Positions 34,085 through 53,701 of a DNA stretch of 64,000 bases are shown here, one piece after another. This DNA is from Piscicola geometra (taxonomy: Eukaryota > Annelida > Clitellata > Hirudinida > Piscicolidae), in NCBI GenBank assembly GCA_943735955.1, contig OX030958.1, forward strand, positions 7,999,126-8,063,125. The letters run 5' to 3'. The translations under genes were made by a program, and so were the position numbers. Each line of letters opens with the position of its first letter. The first letter of the stretch is position 1. Under the pieces are notes generated by a model. That model saw nothing but the letters and a program-made list of their open reading frames with translations. It ran no database searches and had not been told where the DNA came from.

Positions 34085-34203
34085 GAGTAAAACTTCTCTC
34101 ATAAGGCCAGTGCTCGAATAAAAATATTTTGTTCTTATAAGAGGGGCTTCCTTTGGTTGGGATTCCGCTCTTGGGTGGGTTCGCATAAGAGAAGTTTTAC
34201 TGT
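34085..34203. mobile_element. Short pogo/Tigger-like MITE
   Basis: Inverted ends: AGTAAAACTTCTCTCATAAG at the left, and reading in from the right TACAGTAAAACTTCTCTTATG. About 120 bp, no coding capacity. The terminus resembles Tigger/pogo ends and is bounded by TA on the right. Confidence 0.65.
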
Positions 34204-34341
34204 ATATATTCATTAATAAAGTTATAATTAAAAAATGAGCATATTAATTTTGTATTTGTGTTGAATGATACAAACATTTTATAAGAAAATTTTTAAAATA
34301 ATAATTGCCCCTCCCTCTTTTATTCGGGGCTGGATACGCCC

Positions 34342-37150
34342 ATGTCTTCTGATAAGGGTTCCAAATTGTGTGCAGAATTCAAGGCTTGGATGTACAAGAG
34401 CAAAGTAAGCTGCAGTTTAAACATCCTTGTTTTTGATTTTTAAATTTCTGCGAAAAAAACCCTGGGTCTGGTCACATGTTTTTCGCTCTAAGTGTCCCAT
34501 GATGTTGCTGACGATGGAATGTTTCAAGATCATTTATGCAATTAAGTGACGCTGGGCGGTAGTTGCTCGCTTAAGATCGGTTTGAGTAGCTCATCAAAGG
34601 TGAACCAGATTTCATTTATATGCATGAAATCTCTTAAGAACTCCTTATACTGTGCTGACTACTCAACCCACATAGACTAGTAGTCTGCGTTCCTGCATAC
34701 CTTTCACAAGGGGTTCTTCACTTTTCTGGTTTGTAGGCTAGCATCCACGATTAGAATCCCATGTTTCCTATTCCAGAAGCTATTTCGTATTTATTGATGA
34801 GGGTTATATTGTTAGTAAATTCAAGTTCAAGGATGTTGCTAGTATTTTGGTCGTTTTTAACAACAAAAACAGTCACTCGTATTTGATCAAATTCACTTTT
34901 AGATCTTATATCGTCACAAATAAGCAATTAAAATACTTGTAATAACCCATTTTCTAAAGTCATTTCATAGAGATAAGAAATGACTATGATGAGTTATGGA
35001 TGATCTACAGTTCATTGAAATAGATGTTTATGTCATAACCAGCGGAGGAACAAAAGTTTCTAAACTTTTAATTTAATTTTTAAAATATTAAATAATCTTT
35101 CCTTGTTTACGAATTCATGAGTTAATCATATTAATAACTTGGTACAAACTTTGATAGAATTTATATTGAAAATGTTTTTATTCTCTTTTCAAGTTGATTT
35201 CAGTGAGGCTTACGAAGGACAAGGACGTTTCTATTGAGAGGAGCGACTCTTCTCGCCATGAGAATGCTGTCATTCCTAAAAGCTCTGATCCGGATTTCGT
35301 TTCACTTGTGGTTAAAGAGCCGTAAAGATATATTTTCATTAATTTTTGAGATAATTTATCAAAATAATTTTCGCTTTAATAAGGGTGGTTTGAGAGTTGA
35401 TTCATTCGCTATTGTTTTTTAGGTTAGCCCATTAACTAGACAAAATCACATACTTCAAATGTTTAATTCTTTCAGAAAGATCACAAAAGAGATTTTAGCG
35501 AAAGAAATAAAGGCGTTGAGCCACACGATGAGCTACATGCAGATGATCTTCGACAAAATCTTGAACGAAATCAACAGCTTGGACGGCCTGCTGATCAAAC
35601 TGATGACTACCACGGGACCCATTATCAGAGCAGATGACTTTTTTGTTCTTCTCGTCGACCCTGAGTCTAAGACGGACTTGGTGCAAGGATATTACTTTTC
35701 ACACAAGTATTTCGACCAGAAGGAACACGCTAGATTGCTGGTTATAGACACCGACTTGAATTTATCTCTGATCAAGTGGGTGATCATCCAAGGAACGCCT
35801 CTGACATACACCAAGACTTCTTCTGTCACCAACGTCGAAGACCTCAAAACACACGTGTGCATCCCCATTAAAGACACCACCAATGACCTCTACGGCCTGA
35901 TCTATATCATCAACGAGACAAACGAAAAGGAAGAAGACAACCAAACCTTGCGAATACTGAAGATGCTGGCGAATCTGATTGGCTCGGGCAGCTACCACTT
36001 GAGCATCCTCAAAAGAGTCTTCCCCAGTTACGAAGTGACCAGTGAGATGCTCACCTACCACATGTCGCCGAAGAAGAAAAGTTACGAGCACTCTCTTCTG
36101 ACGCTGAAGAAGTGCGCGAAACTGAATTTGCCAGACAAGCTAAAGAGATTAAACGTCAATACGTGGTCTTTTTCCCTCGAAAAGTCTATCAGCATGGTGT
36201 ATCTGGGCTTCAAGCATCTGGGACTCTTCAGTGAGTTCCAAATAGAATTGGAAAGTTTCACACACTGGATACTCACGGTGAAGAATTGCTACAGAGAAGT
36301 TCCCTTCCACAACTGGGAACACGCGGTGAGTGTCTTCCAAACGAGCATTTACATGCTGTCGGTCTCTTTCATGCCTGTGGTCATTTCTCCACTCGAGAAA
36401 CTGGGCATTTTGATAGCCTGTTTGTGCCACCACCTCGACCACAGGGCCACCGACAACACCTTCCTCCTGCTCTCCAACAGTGCCCTGACTCGTCTCTACT
36501 CCAAGTCTTTCCTGGAGGAGCACCACATCTTCTGGTGCCTCAAGATCCTTGCCATGCCGGGCAACAACATCCTGAGGGTGCTGTCGCAGAAGATGTACAA
36601 GGAGTTCGTTGGCTTCATCAAGGAGTGCATTCTCGCTACGAACCCAGGTTCCATCTACGCCGTCATGAGACTCAAGAACCTTCCTTTGCAGCTGGAGAAG
36701 ATGAAGCAAGAGCAGGGAGTCAAGTGGGAAACCTTGAACAACAGATCTAGCTTCCACAGAGTTCTCATTCCAGCCTGTGATATGAACGGGTTTGGTAAAA
36801 AGTGGAAACTGCACGTTAAATACACAGTTAAAATGTACGAAGAAACTTTCTTACAAGGAGACCTGGAGAAACTCCGAGGAATGCTCGGTTATAATGACAG
36901 AGATATGTACTTGAGGTTGCCGCAAAATCAATTCGAATTCATTGAAAACTTTTGTTTTTTCATATTTCAAACTCTAAGCGACTTTTGTCCCGAGATGAGT
37001 GATATGATTGTGAACTGTAGAAATAACCATAAAAGGTGGAAAGCTATGCCAATCAAAAAAGTTCACAATATGTATCAAAAGTACTTTTTCCTCGATGACA
37101 AAGAAAAGCAAAATAAGTTGAAGAAGTTTATTTTAAATAAATTATTTTAA
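34342..37150 (+). CDS. GAF-domain cyclic nucleotide phosphodiesterase-like protein, probable loss of a metal ligand
   Basis: Three phase-checked exons: 34342-34404 (MSSDKGSKLCAEFK), 35194-35321, 35476-37150; 621 residues. One GAF domain (about residues 65-260, FFVLLVDPES, LYGLIYIINE) is followed by a class-I PDE catalytic domain. Retained: HNWEHAVSV (catalytic His and metal His), ACDMNGFGKKW (metal Asp) and LPQNQFEFIENFC (substrate Gln region). Changed: the usual CHDLDHRGTNN reads CHHLDHRATDN, so the second metal ligand Asp is His. Known family members hydrolyse cAMP/cGMP; with this change activity is doubtful, and a regulatory pseudoenzyme is possible. The large exon has no introns and is richer in G+C than its surroundings. 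Closest to the PDE2/5/6/10/11 group; subfamily unresolved. Confidence 0.87.
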
Positions 37151-37177
37151 CATTTCAAAGTTTTTCAAATTGTTTTA

Positions 37178-37364
37178 CAACGTTCTTTCCATTATGCAGG
37201 TCCATATATTTGGAACTCATTACCTCCTTATTTAACTAAGTCTAAATCATTATTTACTTTTCGTAAGGATCTGAAGACATATCTGTTCGACAAATTTATT
37301 TACGAGCGCTCTTGAATTTGAAGAAAGAGCGCTATAGAAATCTATTTGATTGATTGATTGATAT
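37178..37364 (+). mobile_element. LINE 3'-end fragment with stem-loop and TTGA tail
   Basis: Encodes the last ~40 residues of the same RT ORF as 55808-57220 (GPYIWNSLPPYLT, FRKDLKTYLFDKFI) and the 3' UTR hairpin AGCGCTCTT/AAGAGCGCT, then (TTGA)n. It lies 28 bp past the PDE stop codon. Confidence 0.85.
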
Positions 37365-37627
37365 TTAGAAAATTATTTTTAGTTTAATTTAATATATTTT
37401 TCGGTGATCATAGATTTGCAATAAAATGAAAAACTATCTTCTACTAAAAAAAGGTATAAAAAAAACTGAAACTAATTTTAACATTCAAATAACCATAATT
37501 AATGCTTTTCAGAGTTAAGCACTTTTATTATTTAACATTTTTTTATAAATTAAGCGGACAAAATATTCGTTAACGGGTTGCTTAGTGCAATCTAAGGTTT
37601 AAATTTTAGACTTTAAAACTTCAAACG

Positions 37628-45341
<7,714 letters not shown>

Positions 45342-45622
45342 GCGCCTAAAAAATGAATTTTACAATTTTATTTTTATAGACCGTTACTTTATATTTTGAT
45401 ATAAATTAGTTTGTGAGTGTGGAAACTCGTTGACACTTAATTTATTCAAATAATTCAATAAAGATTTCAAATGATTATGGCGCTTTTTAGTCTCAGCAAA
45501 GAGAATAAGAAGCATATATTTGTTTAATTATTTTTTCAACAGTTTATTATTTTTTATTATTCCTAAAGTTCCAAATCTCAAAAATTACATCTTAATTTTC
45601 AAAAACATTTTTTAAAAGCTAA

Positions 45623-45941
45623 ATGGAATCTGATTTTATGAGCGCATGCGATCGTTGTGCACACGGAATTGTGAACAAAATCAATAATTGTTGCAAGAAG
45701 AATGACGCTTTCGCGTTGAGACGATTGAAGTACGTTTAAACGATTTAAAGTATAAAACAGTTTACAAACTTAATTTAATTTAATTTTAAGCAATAGCACC
45801 AAGTGCTTCTTTGGTAATGCTCTGTACAAAACTGTTCAAAACTTTAGAAGGTTTTATAGTCAACCTTCGTCATTAATCACCGATACTTGGACGGCTTCAC
45901 TCTCCAACATAGAACATCTCAAATCGACCAACCATGTCTGA
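45623..45941 (+). CDS. Spliced small upstream ORF overlapping the channel-subunit start
   Basis: Exon 45623-45729 (MESDFMSACDRCAHG...) ends at the strong donor GTACGT in phase 2. Exon 45791-45941 continues the frame for 49 codons to TGA. Together 84 residues, Cys-rich at the N-terminus. The stop overlaps the next gene's start (ATGTCTGA at 45934-45941). No family recognised. It could be a translated leader ORF, a bicistronic small protein or coincidence. Confidence 0.45.
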
Positions 45942-47205
45942 AAGCTCGAAAGTCTCCGTCAACTACTTCTGCGTGGGCGCCTTTCTGATCTTCATGGGCT
46001 CGATCCTCTTCTGCACGTTCGGCTTCACCGTCGTTTTGCCCTTCCAGGTGACTCGCCAGTGGCCCAGGGTCGAGTGCAGAGTGCTGAACAGTTCGTTTGA
46101 CCAGCGCTTCTGCTCTTGTGAGGAAGGCTACTCTGGCTGGGACGAAGAAATATCGTGAGTGCTTGCGCCTTGTATTGCTGAATGAATGTTTTTATTTCAT
46201 GTGAAACGACGAATATGGGATTTTAATGGTAGTTTTAAGTCTTCTATTTTTATTTTTGTGTTTGAAATAGTGATGTTATGATTTCTGATTAGCTTTTATT
46301 GCTTTTTTAGACCCCGCTTCAAACACCATCAAAAATCATTGAAGACAGCCATTCCAACGTCTCCCAACCCTCTCACCAAAACAACCACGCTCTTTCATTC
46401 GGAATCCCTATTCTTCGTTGCCCCCTTCTCTTTAGCTGAATCTCCTAAGCCATTTTATTCTTCGTCGAATTGTTTCAACAAATATCCGTGCTTGAAGATC
46501 TATATAAAGTATCGAGAGCCCACTGAAACCTCTATTCCTTCAAAAGACCTCTCCAGCACCCCTACCACTCTAGCTTCGTACATAGAAAACGCTCAAGAAT
46601 GGATTGCAAAAGGGAATTTGGAAGATAAAAACGTTTCGAATGCAAATGCCCTGGGTGATGAAACCGATGTGAGAAATGAGGTTGGTATTCGTGATGAGTA
46701 TGTACCTACTACCTTGAAAGTAGAAGAGAGTTCTCTTCAAGTTGCTCAGCTGTTCAGATCGTGGGATGATTCTTTCTACGAGCAAGTAACTTCACTTACT
46801 CATCAATAGGTGTAACGTTAATATGATCTAATTTGATTTAATTGTGATACATTTCAGTGTCAATTATAACTTTTAAGAAAGATTTTATGGCCTTTAATAA
46901 ATCTCCATAACAACCCACCACAGTGTACACTTATAGAGTGCGGAGAAGATGTGTGGAACACGAAAATGAACAGCAGATTCCAGAAAAGCTGGGGAAAGGT
47001 CGGTCAAAGCTATCCATGCTACTACGATCCGAACCACAAGAGCGTCGCCATCTTGGAAAAGACTTCTTCGAGTATGGCTTTCCACGCGATATTTTGGCCC
47101 GTGATGTGTTTCATGGCAGGGGCGATGTTGTGGGCGTGCCTGTGTGCTGGCTGCTGCAAAGACAAGGAGTCGATGTGCAAGGAGAAGAATAAGTTGAAAG
47201 GATGA
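45934..47205 (+). CDS. BK-channel beta (KCNMB)/TipE-like two-TM auxiliary subunit
   Basis: Three phase-checked exons: 45934-46154, 46311-46785, 46924-47205; 325 residues. Topology is a short N-terminus, TM1 (VGAFLIFMGSILFCTFGFTV), a large Cys-containing extracellular loop and TM2 (FWPVMCFMAGAMLWACLCAG), then a short basic tail. KCNMB-like landmarks: VLPF after TM1, KYPCLKIYIKY in the loop, and SYPCYYDPNH followed by SMAFHAIFWP before TM2. KCNMB proteins tune gating of Slo1 potassium channels; insect TipE relatives tune sodium channels. Which channel is served here cannot be told. The loop carries an extra acidic/Ser/Thr-rich insert of about 100 residues. Confidence 0.8.
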
Positions 47206-47802
47206 ACTTTTTGACTTTTTTGGGTTTTTGAAATGGTTGTCGTTATCAGGGTAAATATTTTAATTGGGTTTTATTTGGATAAAATCACTTTTCACAAGGT
47301 TCACATAAATGTTCATAACATATTCGGTATGAATTTTGAGATTAATTGATAGATAAACTGCTTCTATTCAAAAAGGATCAAAAGTATATTTTTATCGCCT
47401 ACATTGTTGAATATGCGAAAATATCAAACCATAAATGAGTTTCAAGACAAAAATTTAGTTGATATATTTTTTTGTCTTTGTTGAACTTGGAAAAAATTAT
47501 TCATTTATTAATAAATCAATCAATCAAATGAATTTATTGAACTCTTTTCAATAAAAAGTTATTCGATAAATTATGCATTTTTTATACGCTTTTAACAGAA
47601 TATATGAATAAAACTGATAATAAAAATCAGACAAACTTAAAAAGTAGTTTAAAGTTAAACACTTTCCACTCTACACTCTATGCCTTTGACACCATGGCAA
47701 CGCCAAACACTTTCTTCCTCTGAAATTTAGTCTAAAGTTTAGTCTAAACTAGAATAAAAACTTCCTTTTATTTACTTGAAAAGCTGCAACAGACTTTTCG
47801 AA

Positions 47803-50800
47803 ATGAACTTCAAAGATTCAACTAGTAACATCGTTAATATCGATTCCATTGAATTCAAGCAAGAAAAAAAGTTTGTGACAAATTAAAATAAAATATTGAT
47901 ACTAAATTAGAATCTAATGATTTTCATTTTTTCAAACTGAAAGTTTATGTAACCTGGTTTTTCAGAGTATCATCCACAAGTCAGTGTCAGACGAGCTCAA
48001 TCTCTTATGAAGAAGTAGGAGTCCAAGCATTCAAGAAGAAGTCTATTGGGGTGAGGGATGTGGCATGAAACACTCATTTGAAAATGCATCCGACTTGGTA
48101 TTTGTTTTATTTATGCATTTGATTTGATTTTAATTTCGCTTATGAAGTATTGTTTAACACTTACAATGACAGATTCAGACTGAAGGTTTGGGCAAGATGG
48201 TTGTTCGTAAGGAAGATGAAGAAGGTTTGAAACTGTTTCTAAGAAGAGTTGAAGAGATGGTGATTTTTAATCTCAACAAAAACTACCAGAGCAAGGCTTT
48301 CAACGGTTTGCATATTAAAATATTGATAAAAATGGCATTGAAAAATAACTTTATCTAAAACTGTTAATACTTCTGAAAAGATTATACTTTCTGATTCAGC
48401 CATTGTTTTCCAGGCTACACACCCTTGTTCATGGAGCTTTCCAAAGTGATCAGCCGCCATGCAAGCATCATCACTAGTAGGAGTGGAGATGAAGAAAAGG
48501 TTTTTGAGTGCAGTTGCATTGGATTTTAACGCGAAATATGACTGCTGTTATAACTTGAATGAATTAAAATGTGAATTTTGAAAAATTATTTAAGTTTCTA
48601 TATATATTAAAAACTATTTAGACTTAATTTAAACCGATAGATTCTATTTTAAACCATTTCAGTTCCCTGTCACCAGTCTCTGCTGGAACTGCACTGGCAC
48701 CATCTTGGTGGCTGGATATCCTTTGAAACTCTATCGAAAATACTAATAATACTTAATACTCATAATACTATTCCATCGAACTAAAAATACTTACAATACC
48801 ATTTATACTATTGATAGTAATTGTGGGGATACTTAAGATTGTCATATTCATCTTACCCATTAAAAACCAATCGCAAACTACATAGTCCTTCGGTAACATA
48901 ACGAATGTGTTTTCATTACATCACGCACGCACGCACACACGGGAAGACCGACCACGAAGACTGCTGCACACATCACACGTGCATAAGCCTCTCTTACACC
49001 GACAAACACATCGATAACAACAACAATTATAATAATAACAACACAAAAAACATCGATGAAACAAAGAACAACAACACAAACACCAATAATAATAATAATA
49101 ATAATAATGATAAAGAGAGTGACGCAGTGATAGAGATGGAGGGCTGTGTGAGTTGCATGCAGACTCACCCTCGACTCTCCTACGTCCTTGCCGTCGGAAC
49201 CTGTAACGGTTGTTATTGGTTTTTTTTATCTATATTTGATTTTTTAACATATTTTAGTTAATATAAATGTTATTTTTTATTATTTTTTTATTTTATTTAT
49301 TATTTAAAATATATATTTAAAAAAACGTATTCTATTAAGTGCTGTATGAGCAACACCAGCTCTAAAAAACCGCACAGGAAACATCAGAATCTTTGACATA
49401 AGCAAGAAATTCAATGATAAGAACAGTGCAATAGGTGGTGCTGATGATGATGATTGCGTAATAGCGCAAACAGATTCCAAAGATGACCACCATCTTGACC
49501 TAATTTCGAGCATTAATTGGGTCACTTCTTCAAATTCGCCCACTAGCAGAGCTGAGGTTAGTGTTAGTTAAGCCATACGTGAAATCAAGATATTATTGGA
49601 AACCAGTTTTCATCTTTATCATCATCACCGCCATCATCATTTTTAACGTCATCATCATTAACGTCATCATCCTTAACGTCATCATCCTTAACGTCATCAT
49701 CATTAAAGTCATCATCATCATCACCCCTAGTTGCTCACTTCATCTTTGGATGGAAGCATCTTCTCGTGGTCTTTCGAGTTGCATGCTAAAAAAATAACTC
49801 CATTTCAAGGGTGAGTAAGACATATAATAAAACATTTTATTAAAAATTTTGTGTTTTTTTTAAATTTAATTTTTAACAAAATACTGTTTTTTAAATAATT
49901 ATAAATGTAACTTGAAATTTTTATTCTGTGAAATTTATAATGTTTTATTTATTTATTTCCACCCATCCCTCACCAGTTACGTCATACTTACGGAGAATCT
50001 GCCTCGACCAATCAGGGCGAAGGTAGGCAGTAGAGGCGTGGTTTCGATCACGTGCTTGGCTGTTAGTGGTCACGACAGAAACATTTTCCTTGCCGGAAGT
50101 GACGTGGGTGCCATCTTTAAATGCTCGCTGCATCTTAAAGGATCCACAATTAGTGAGGATATAAAATACTCCAAAAACTATCAGAAAATTAAAAGCTTTG
50201 CCCTCGAAAAACCACTCATCCACCCGTAAACAACCACTCACAAAGGCATCGAACGGAAAGCCTCGTTGACCTTCATGACGCCCCATGTGACCTCCTTCTC
50301 GGCGCACAAAGGCAGCATCCACTCCATCTGCATCCATCCGCTGCATCCCAACCTCTTCCTCACTGCATCGTCTGATGGCATCTTCTCGCTCTACTCAATG
50401 CATAAGGTGCTGGTGTGGAAGAAATTAACTTCAGAGAGGATTGTTTGAAGGAAGGATTTCTCAATAAATTCAGCTAGGTTGCATGCGGTTATACTTTTCC
50501 AGTTCTCGAACTATTAGAGCGTTTCTTTCTCATCACCATATACTTTTCAATACTATAGTTCTTAAAAAAGTCCACACACCTATGAAAACAATATTTTTTT
50601 TGCACATCACATCTCCCTGCATACCATACTCCCTTTCCTGCATACCAAACTCTTTTCCCTTTATACCATTATCACCCTTCAACACCATACCCCATCCTTG
50701 TACACGATTTTCCTCTTCTACACACCACCCCCCCTCTCCTCTCTTCTACACACCACCCCCCCCCTCTCTTCTCTTCTACACACCGCCCCCCTCTTTTCTC

Positions 50801-51769
50801 TTTTACACACCACCACCCTCTTTTTTCTTCTACACACCACCCTCTCTCTCTTCTCTTTTACACACCACCACCCTCTCTTCTCTTTTACACACCACCCTCC
50901 CTCTCTTCTTTTCTACACACCACCCCCTCTCTTCTTTTCTACACACCACCCCCTTCTTCTTTTCTACACACCACTCTCCCTCTCTTTTCTTTTACACACC
51001 CCCCCCCCTCTCTTCTCTTCTACACACCCCCGCCCTTCCTCTCTTCTCTTCTACCCACCACCCCCCTCTCTTCTCTTCTACCCACCACCCCCCTCTCTTC
51101 TCTTCTACACACCACTCGCAACCACAGGAGAGCCCTCTCCTCCAAACACATCCCTCCCTCGGCTCCCTCCTCTCCTGCCTCTGGTCCCCCTTCAAGAGCA
51201 CCTGCGTCGCCCTCGTCAGCATCAAGGGAGACGTGGCTGTCTATGAGGTGAGCATCATCATCGTCATCATCGTCATCGTCCTCATCATCTTTTTCACCAT
51301 CATCACAGATACAAGATACAGCAACATGCGGCAAAGTGGCTAGCCTCAATGTAGCTTCTGCAGGATACTCTGCAGCCTTCAATGCGAAGAGGTGATGGAT
51401 GAGAGTGGATGGATGGAGGGAAGAAGTTAATGATTTAAAATATCGAGATGCAATTGTTCAAGGGGTGCAGGTGACCTAAAACCCTTTCACATGAGTTTTT
51501 CTAAAGATAATTGGGAAAAATGCATTCTACCACGCTTTAGACTGTACCAAACATATAAAGAATTTCATTAAAAAAAATTTATAATCATTATTAAATTGCT
51601 GTTTATGATCAGCATTTGCAACAACAGTCTTTTTTCTGACAGACCGTCTTTGCTAGCGACTGGTGACGCTGCTGGAGTGGTGACGTTGTGGGAGGTCGGA
51701 GGAGCCCTGCAGAACACCACGCCCTCTGACCTCAAGCTCATGAATCTAATTGCCGGAGAAATCTCATGA
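47803..51769 (+). CDS. DYNC2I2: Dynein-2 intermediate chain 2 (WDR34), WD-repeat protein
   Basis: Intermediate chain of the cytoplasmic dynein-2 motor for retrograde intraflagellar transport in cilia. Thirteen phase-checked exons: 47803-47870, 47966-48050, 48173-48305, 48414-48499, 48663-48707, about 48947-49208, 49378-49556, 49731-49810, 49977-50152, 50246-50406, 51128-51247, 51309-51391, 51643-51769; 534 residues, close to the human protein's size. N-terminal SQCQTSSIS and IQTEG match its light-chain-binding stretch; LFLRRVEEMVIFNLNKNYQSKAF is the diagnostic block. WD strands include SLCWNCTGTILVAG, GNIRIFDIS, TSSLDGSIFSW, SFSAHKGSIHSICIHPLHPN and LATGDAAGVVTLW. A 93-bp intron (50153-50245) removes an in-frame TAA. 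An Asn-rich insert lies in exon 6. The gene is ciliary, so the organism has cilia. Confidence 0.92.
49621..49725. repeat. 15-bp ATCATC..TTAACG repeat ending at a DYNC2I2 acceptor
   Basis: Tandem TTAACGTCATCATCC units leading into ATCATCATCATCACCCCTAG, the acceptor of exon 8. Confidence 0.8.
50695..51120. repeat. Pyrimidine minisatellite before a DYNC2I2 acceptor
   Basis: About 15 units of roughly 27-32 bp (CTCTTCTCTTCTACACACCA plus a C-run). It ends eight bases before the CACAG acceptor of exon 11, in effect a 430-bp polypyrimidine tract. Confidence 0.88.
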
Positions 51770-52816
51770 ATATGAATTAGAAAGTTTAATGTTTATTTAT
51801 AAAATGGCTTATTTGATTAAAGTTAGAATTTTTATTTCCAATCGTTGGTTGTTTCATAGATGTCCATTCTGTGTTTTTTATAAGAATTTGATTGAATTAT
51901 TGGTTGGATTTTCTTATGGAAAATATTATTTGTCGATTATATTGCTAAATCCAGATTCGACAACAGGCTGTCTGTGTCTTTTCATAATTGAGATGTTTAA
52001 TCTCAACACGATTTGCCTTAAGTATGTAATATAAAGTAAAAATAATAATTTCAAGCACAAGACTTGCATTAATTTCTTTTAAAGTAGCAAATAGTTCTTT
52101 AGATTATAATCTCATTATAATTCCGATAACTATCGGAATCGGGACGTTTTGACGGCCTTTTAAATCTTCGTAACTTTATTTTACTATTACTCGAACAAAA
52201 CTATAATGACAAGCAGGCAATAATTTTTTACTCATAACTCATATTCCAATAATCGAAAGCTAACCAAGTGGTGCTTTTTTTTTATTTAGAAGCTTCATTA
52301 AAAATATTAAACTATGCCTATATCAAAATAATCGTCAAATATTGTACTCTTGGATGAATATTATGAAACATCTTGAAGAGATATTGTCAACTCCTGACAT
52401 CTTATACTAGTATGTTCGGAATCAGCTTCAATTGTGGTAACGTGATGGTATGCGTGATATGATATAAGAAAAGGCACTGGCTAAAGCTCCTGGACTAAAA
52501 TGAATTAAAGTGAACGCAAATGTTTTAATTAATAAACTGATCTTTTATTTTTATTTTGGCCCTTTATATTTTTTAGGTTTTGTATAGATAATTTAATTAA
52601 TTTATATTGATTTGTATGCAGATGATTGATCAATAACTAGTATTTTTGATAGTCCGTTATTTATACAAGACTTTTAATTCATAAAATAGTGTACAAGACA
52701 ACATTAATAGTTGGATACAAATTTATTTAAGTATGGAAAATGAAAAAATAGTTTATTTTGTTCTTTTCTTTTCATTTCCAAAACTATTTTTGCTTGTTTT
52801 TTGTTTGGAACTTTTT
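51770..52816. other. Intergenic region, no gene recognised
   Basis: AT-rich. A 94-codon open frame (51750-52034) starts inside the DYNC2I2 stop region and shows no recognisable family. A short palindrome (TTCCGATAACTATCGGAA) lies near 52120. Confidence 0.5.
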
Positions 52817-53302
52817 CTATAATTTATTTTGTGTGACATTATGAATTTTTTTATCGAATTTAATGAATTGGCTTGGCTCTTTATTATTATTATTTGCGAT
52901 TTTTATTAATTTTATCAATCGTTTTGGCCTTTTATTATAATTATTATTATTTCCAAAGTTTATAAATTGGTTCGCCTCATTATTATCATTATTATCATTT
53001 AAACTGTTGACACTCCTAGTAAACACACTCTTTTCTTCATCCTGGAAATTAATCGTTTCATAAAGAAAAGAGGCCAATTGATCATCATCATCATCATCTA
53101 GTTCACTCATTCCAGCATCATCATCATCGGGGTATCTGATGGAACCACTCTTATCATTAAAGGCAACCCTTGAAACTCCATCATTTTCAACATTACCACT
53201 GACCCCATCGACATCATTACCAATACCACCAACATTATCACCAGTACCATCATCGATTATTGGCCTTTTATTATTATTATTATTATTATTAATATTAGTA
53301 GC

Positions 53303-53370
<68 letters not shown>

Positions 53371-53662
53371 GAGTAGTAGTAGTAGTAGGAGTAGTAGTAG
53401 TAGTAGAGCTATTTTTTTTGTTTACTTTTACAAGTTTTATAAACTTTCTTGGCCCTTTATTATTATTATTAGTAGTAATAGTAGTAGTAGTAGTGGTGGT
53501 CGTGGTGGTAGTAGTATTATTTACGATTTTTATTAAATTTACTAAATGGCATGGCTTTTTTTTATTAATTCTATTACCATTTAAACTGTTATCATTTTTA
53601 GTAAACACACTCTTTTCTTCATCCTGAAGATTAATCCTGTCATAAAGAAAAGAGGCCAATTG

Positions 53663-53701
<39 letters not shown>

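Noticed and set aside
36149..36814. 221-codon minus-strand frame within the PDE exon
   Set aside because: Shadow of the plus-strand PDE, which has clear conserved motifs.
50227..50229. In-frame TAA in DYNC2I2 suggesting a pseudogene
   Set aside because: A phase-1 intron at 50153-50245 with a GTGAGG donor and AAAG acceptor removes it and restores the family alignment.
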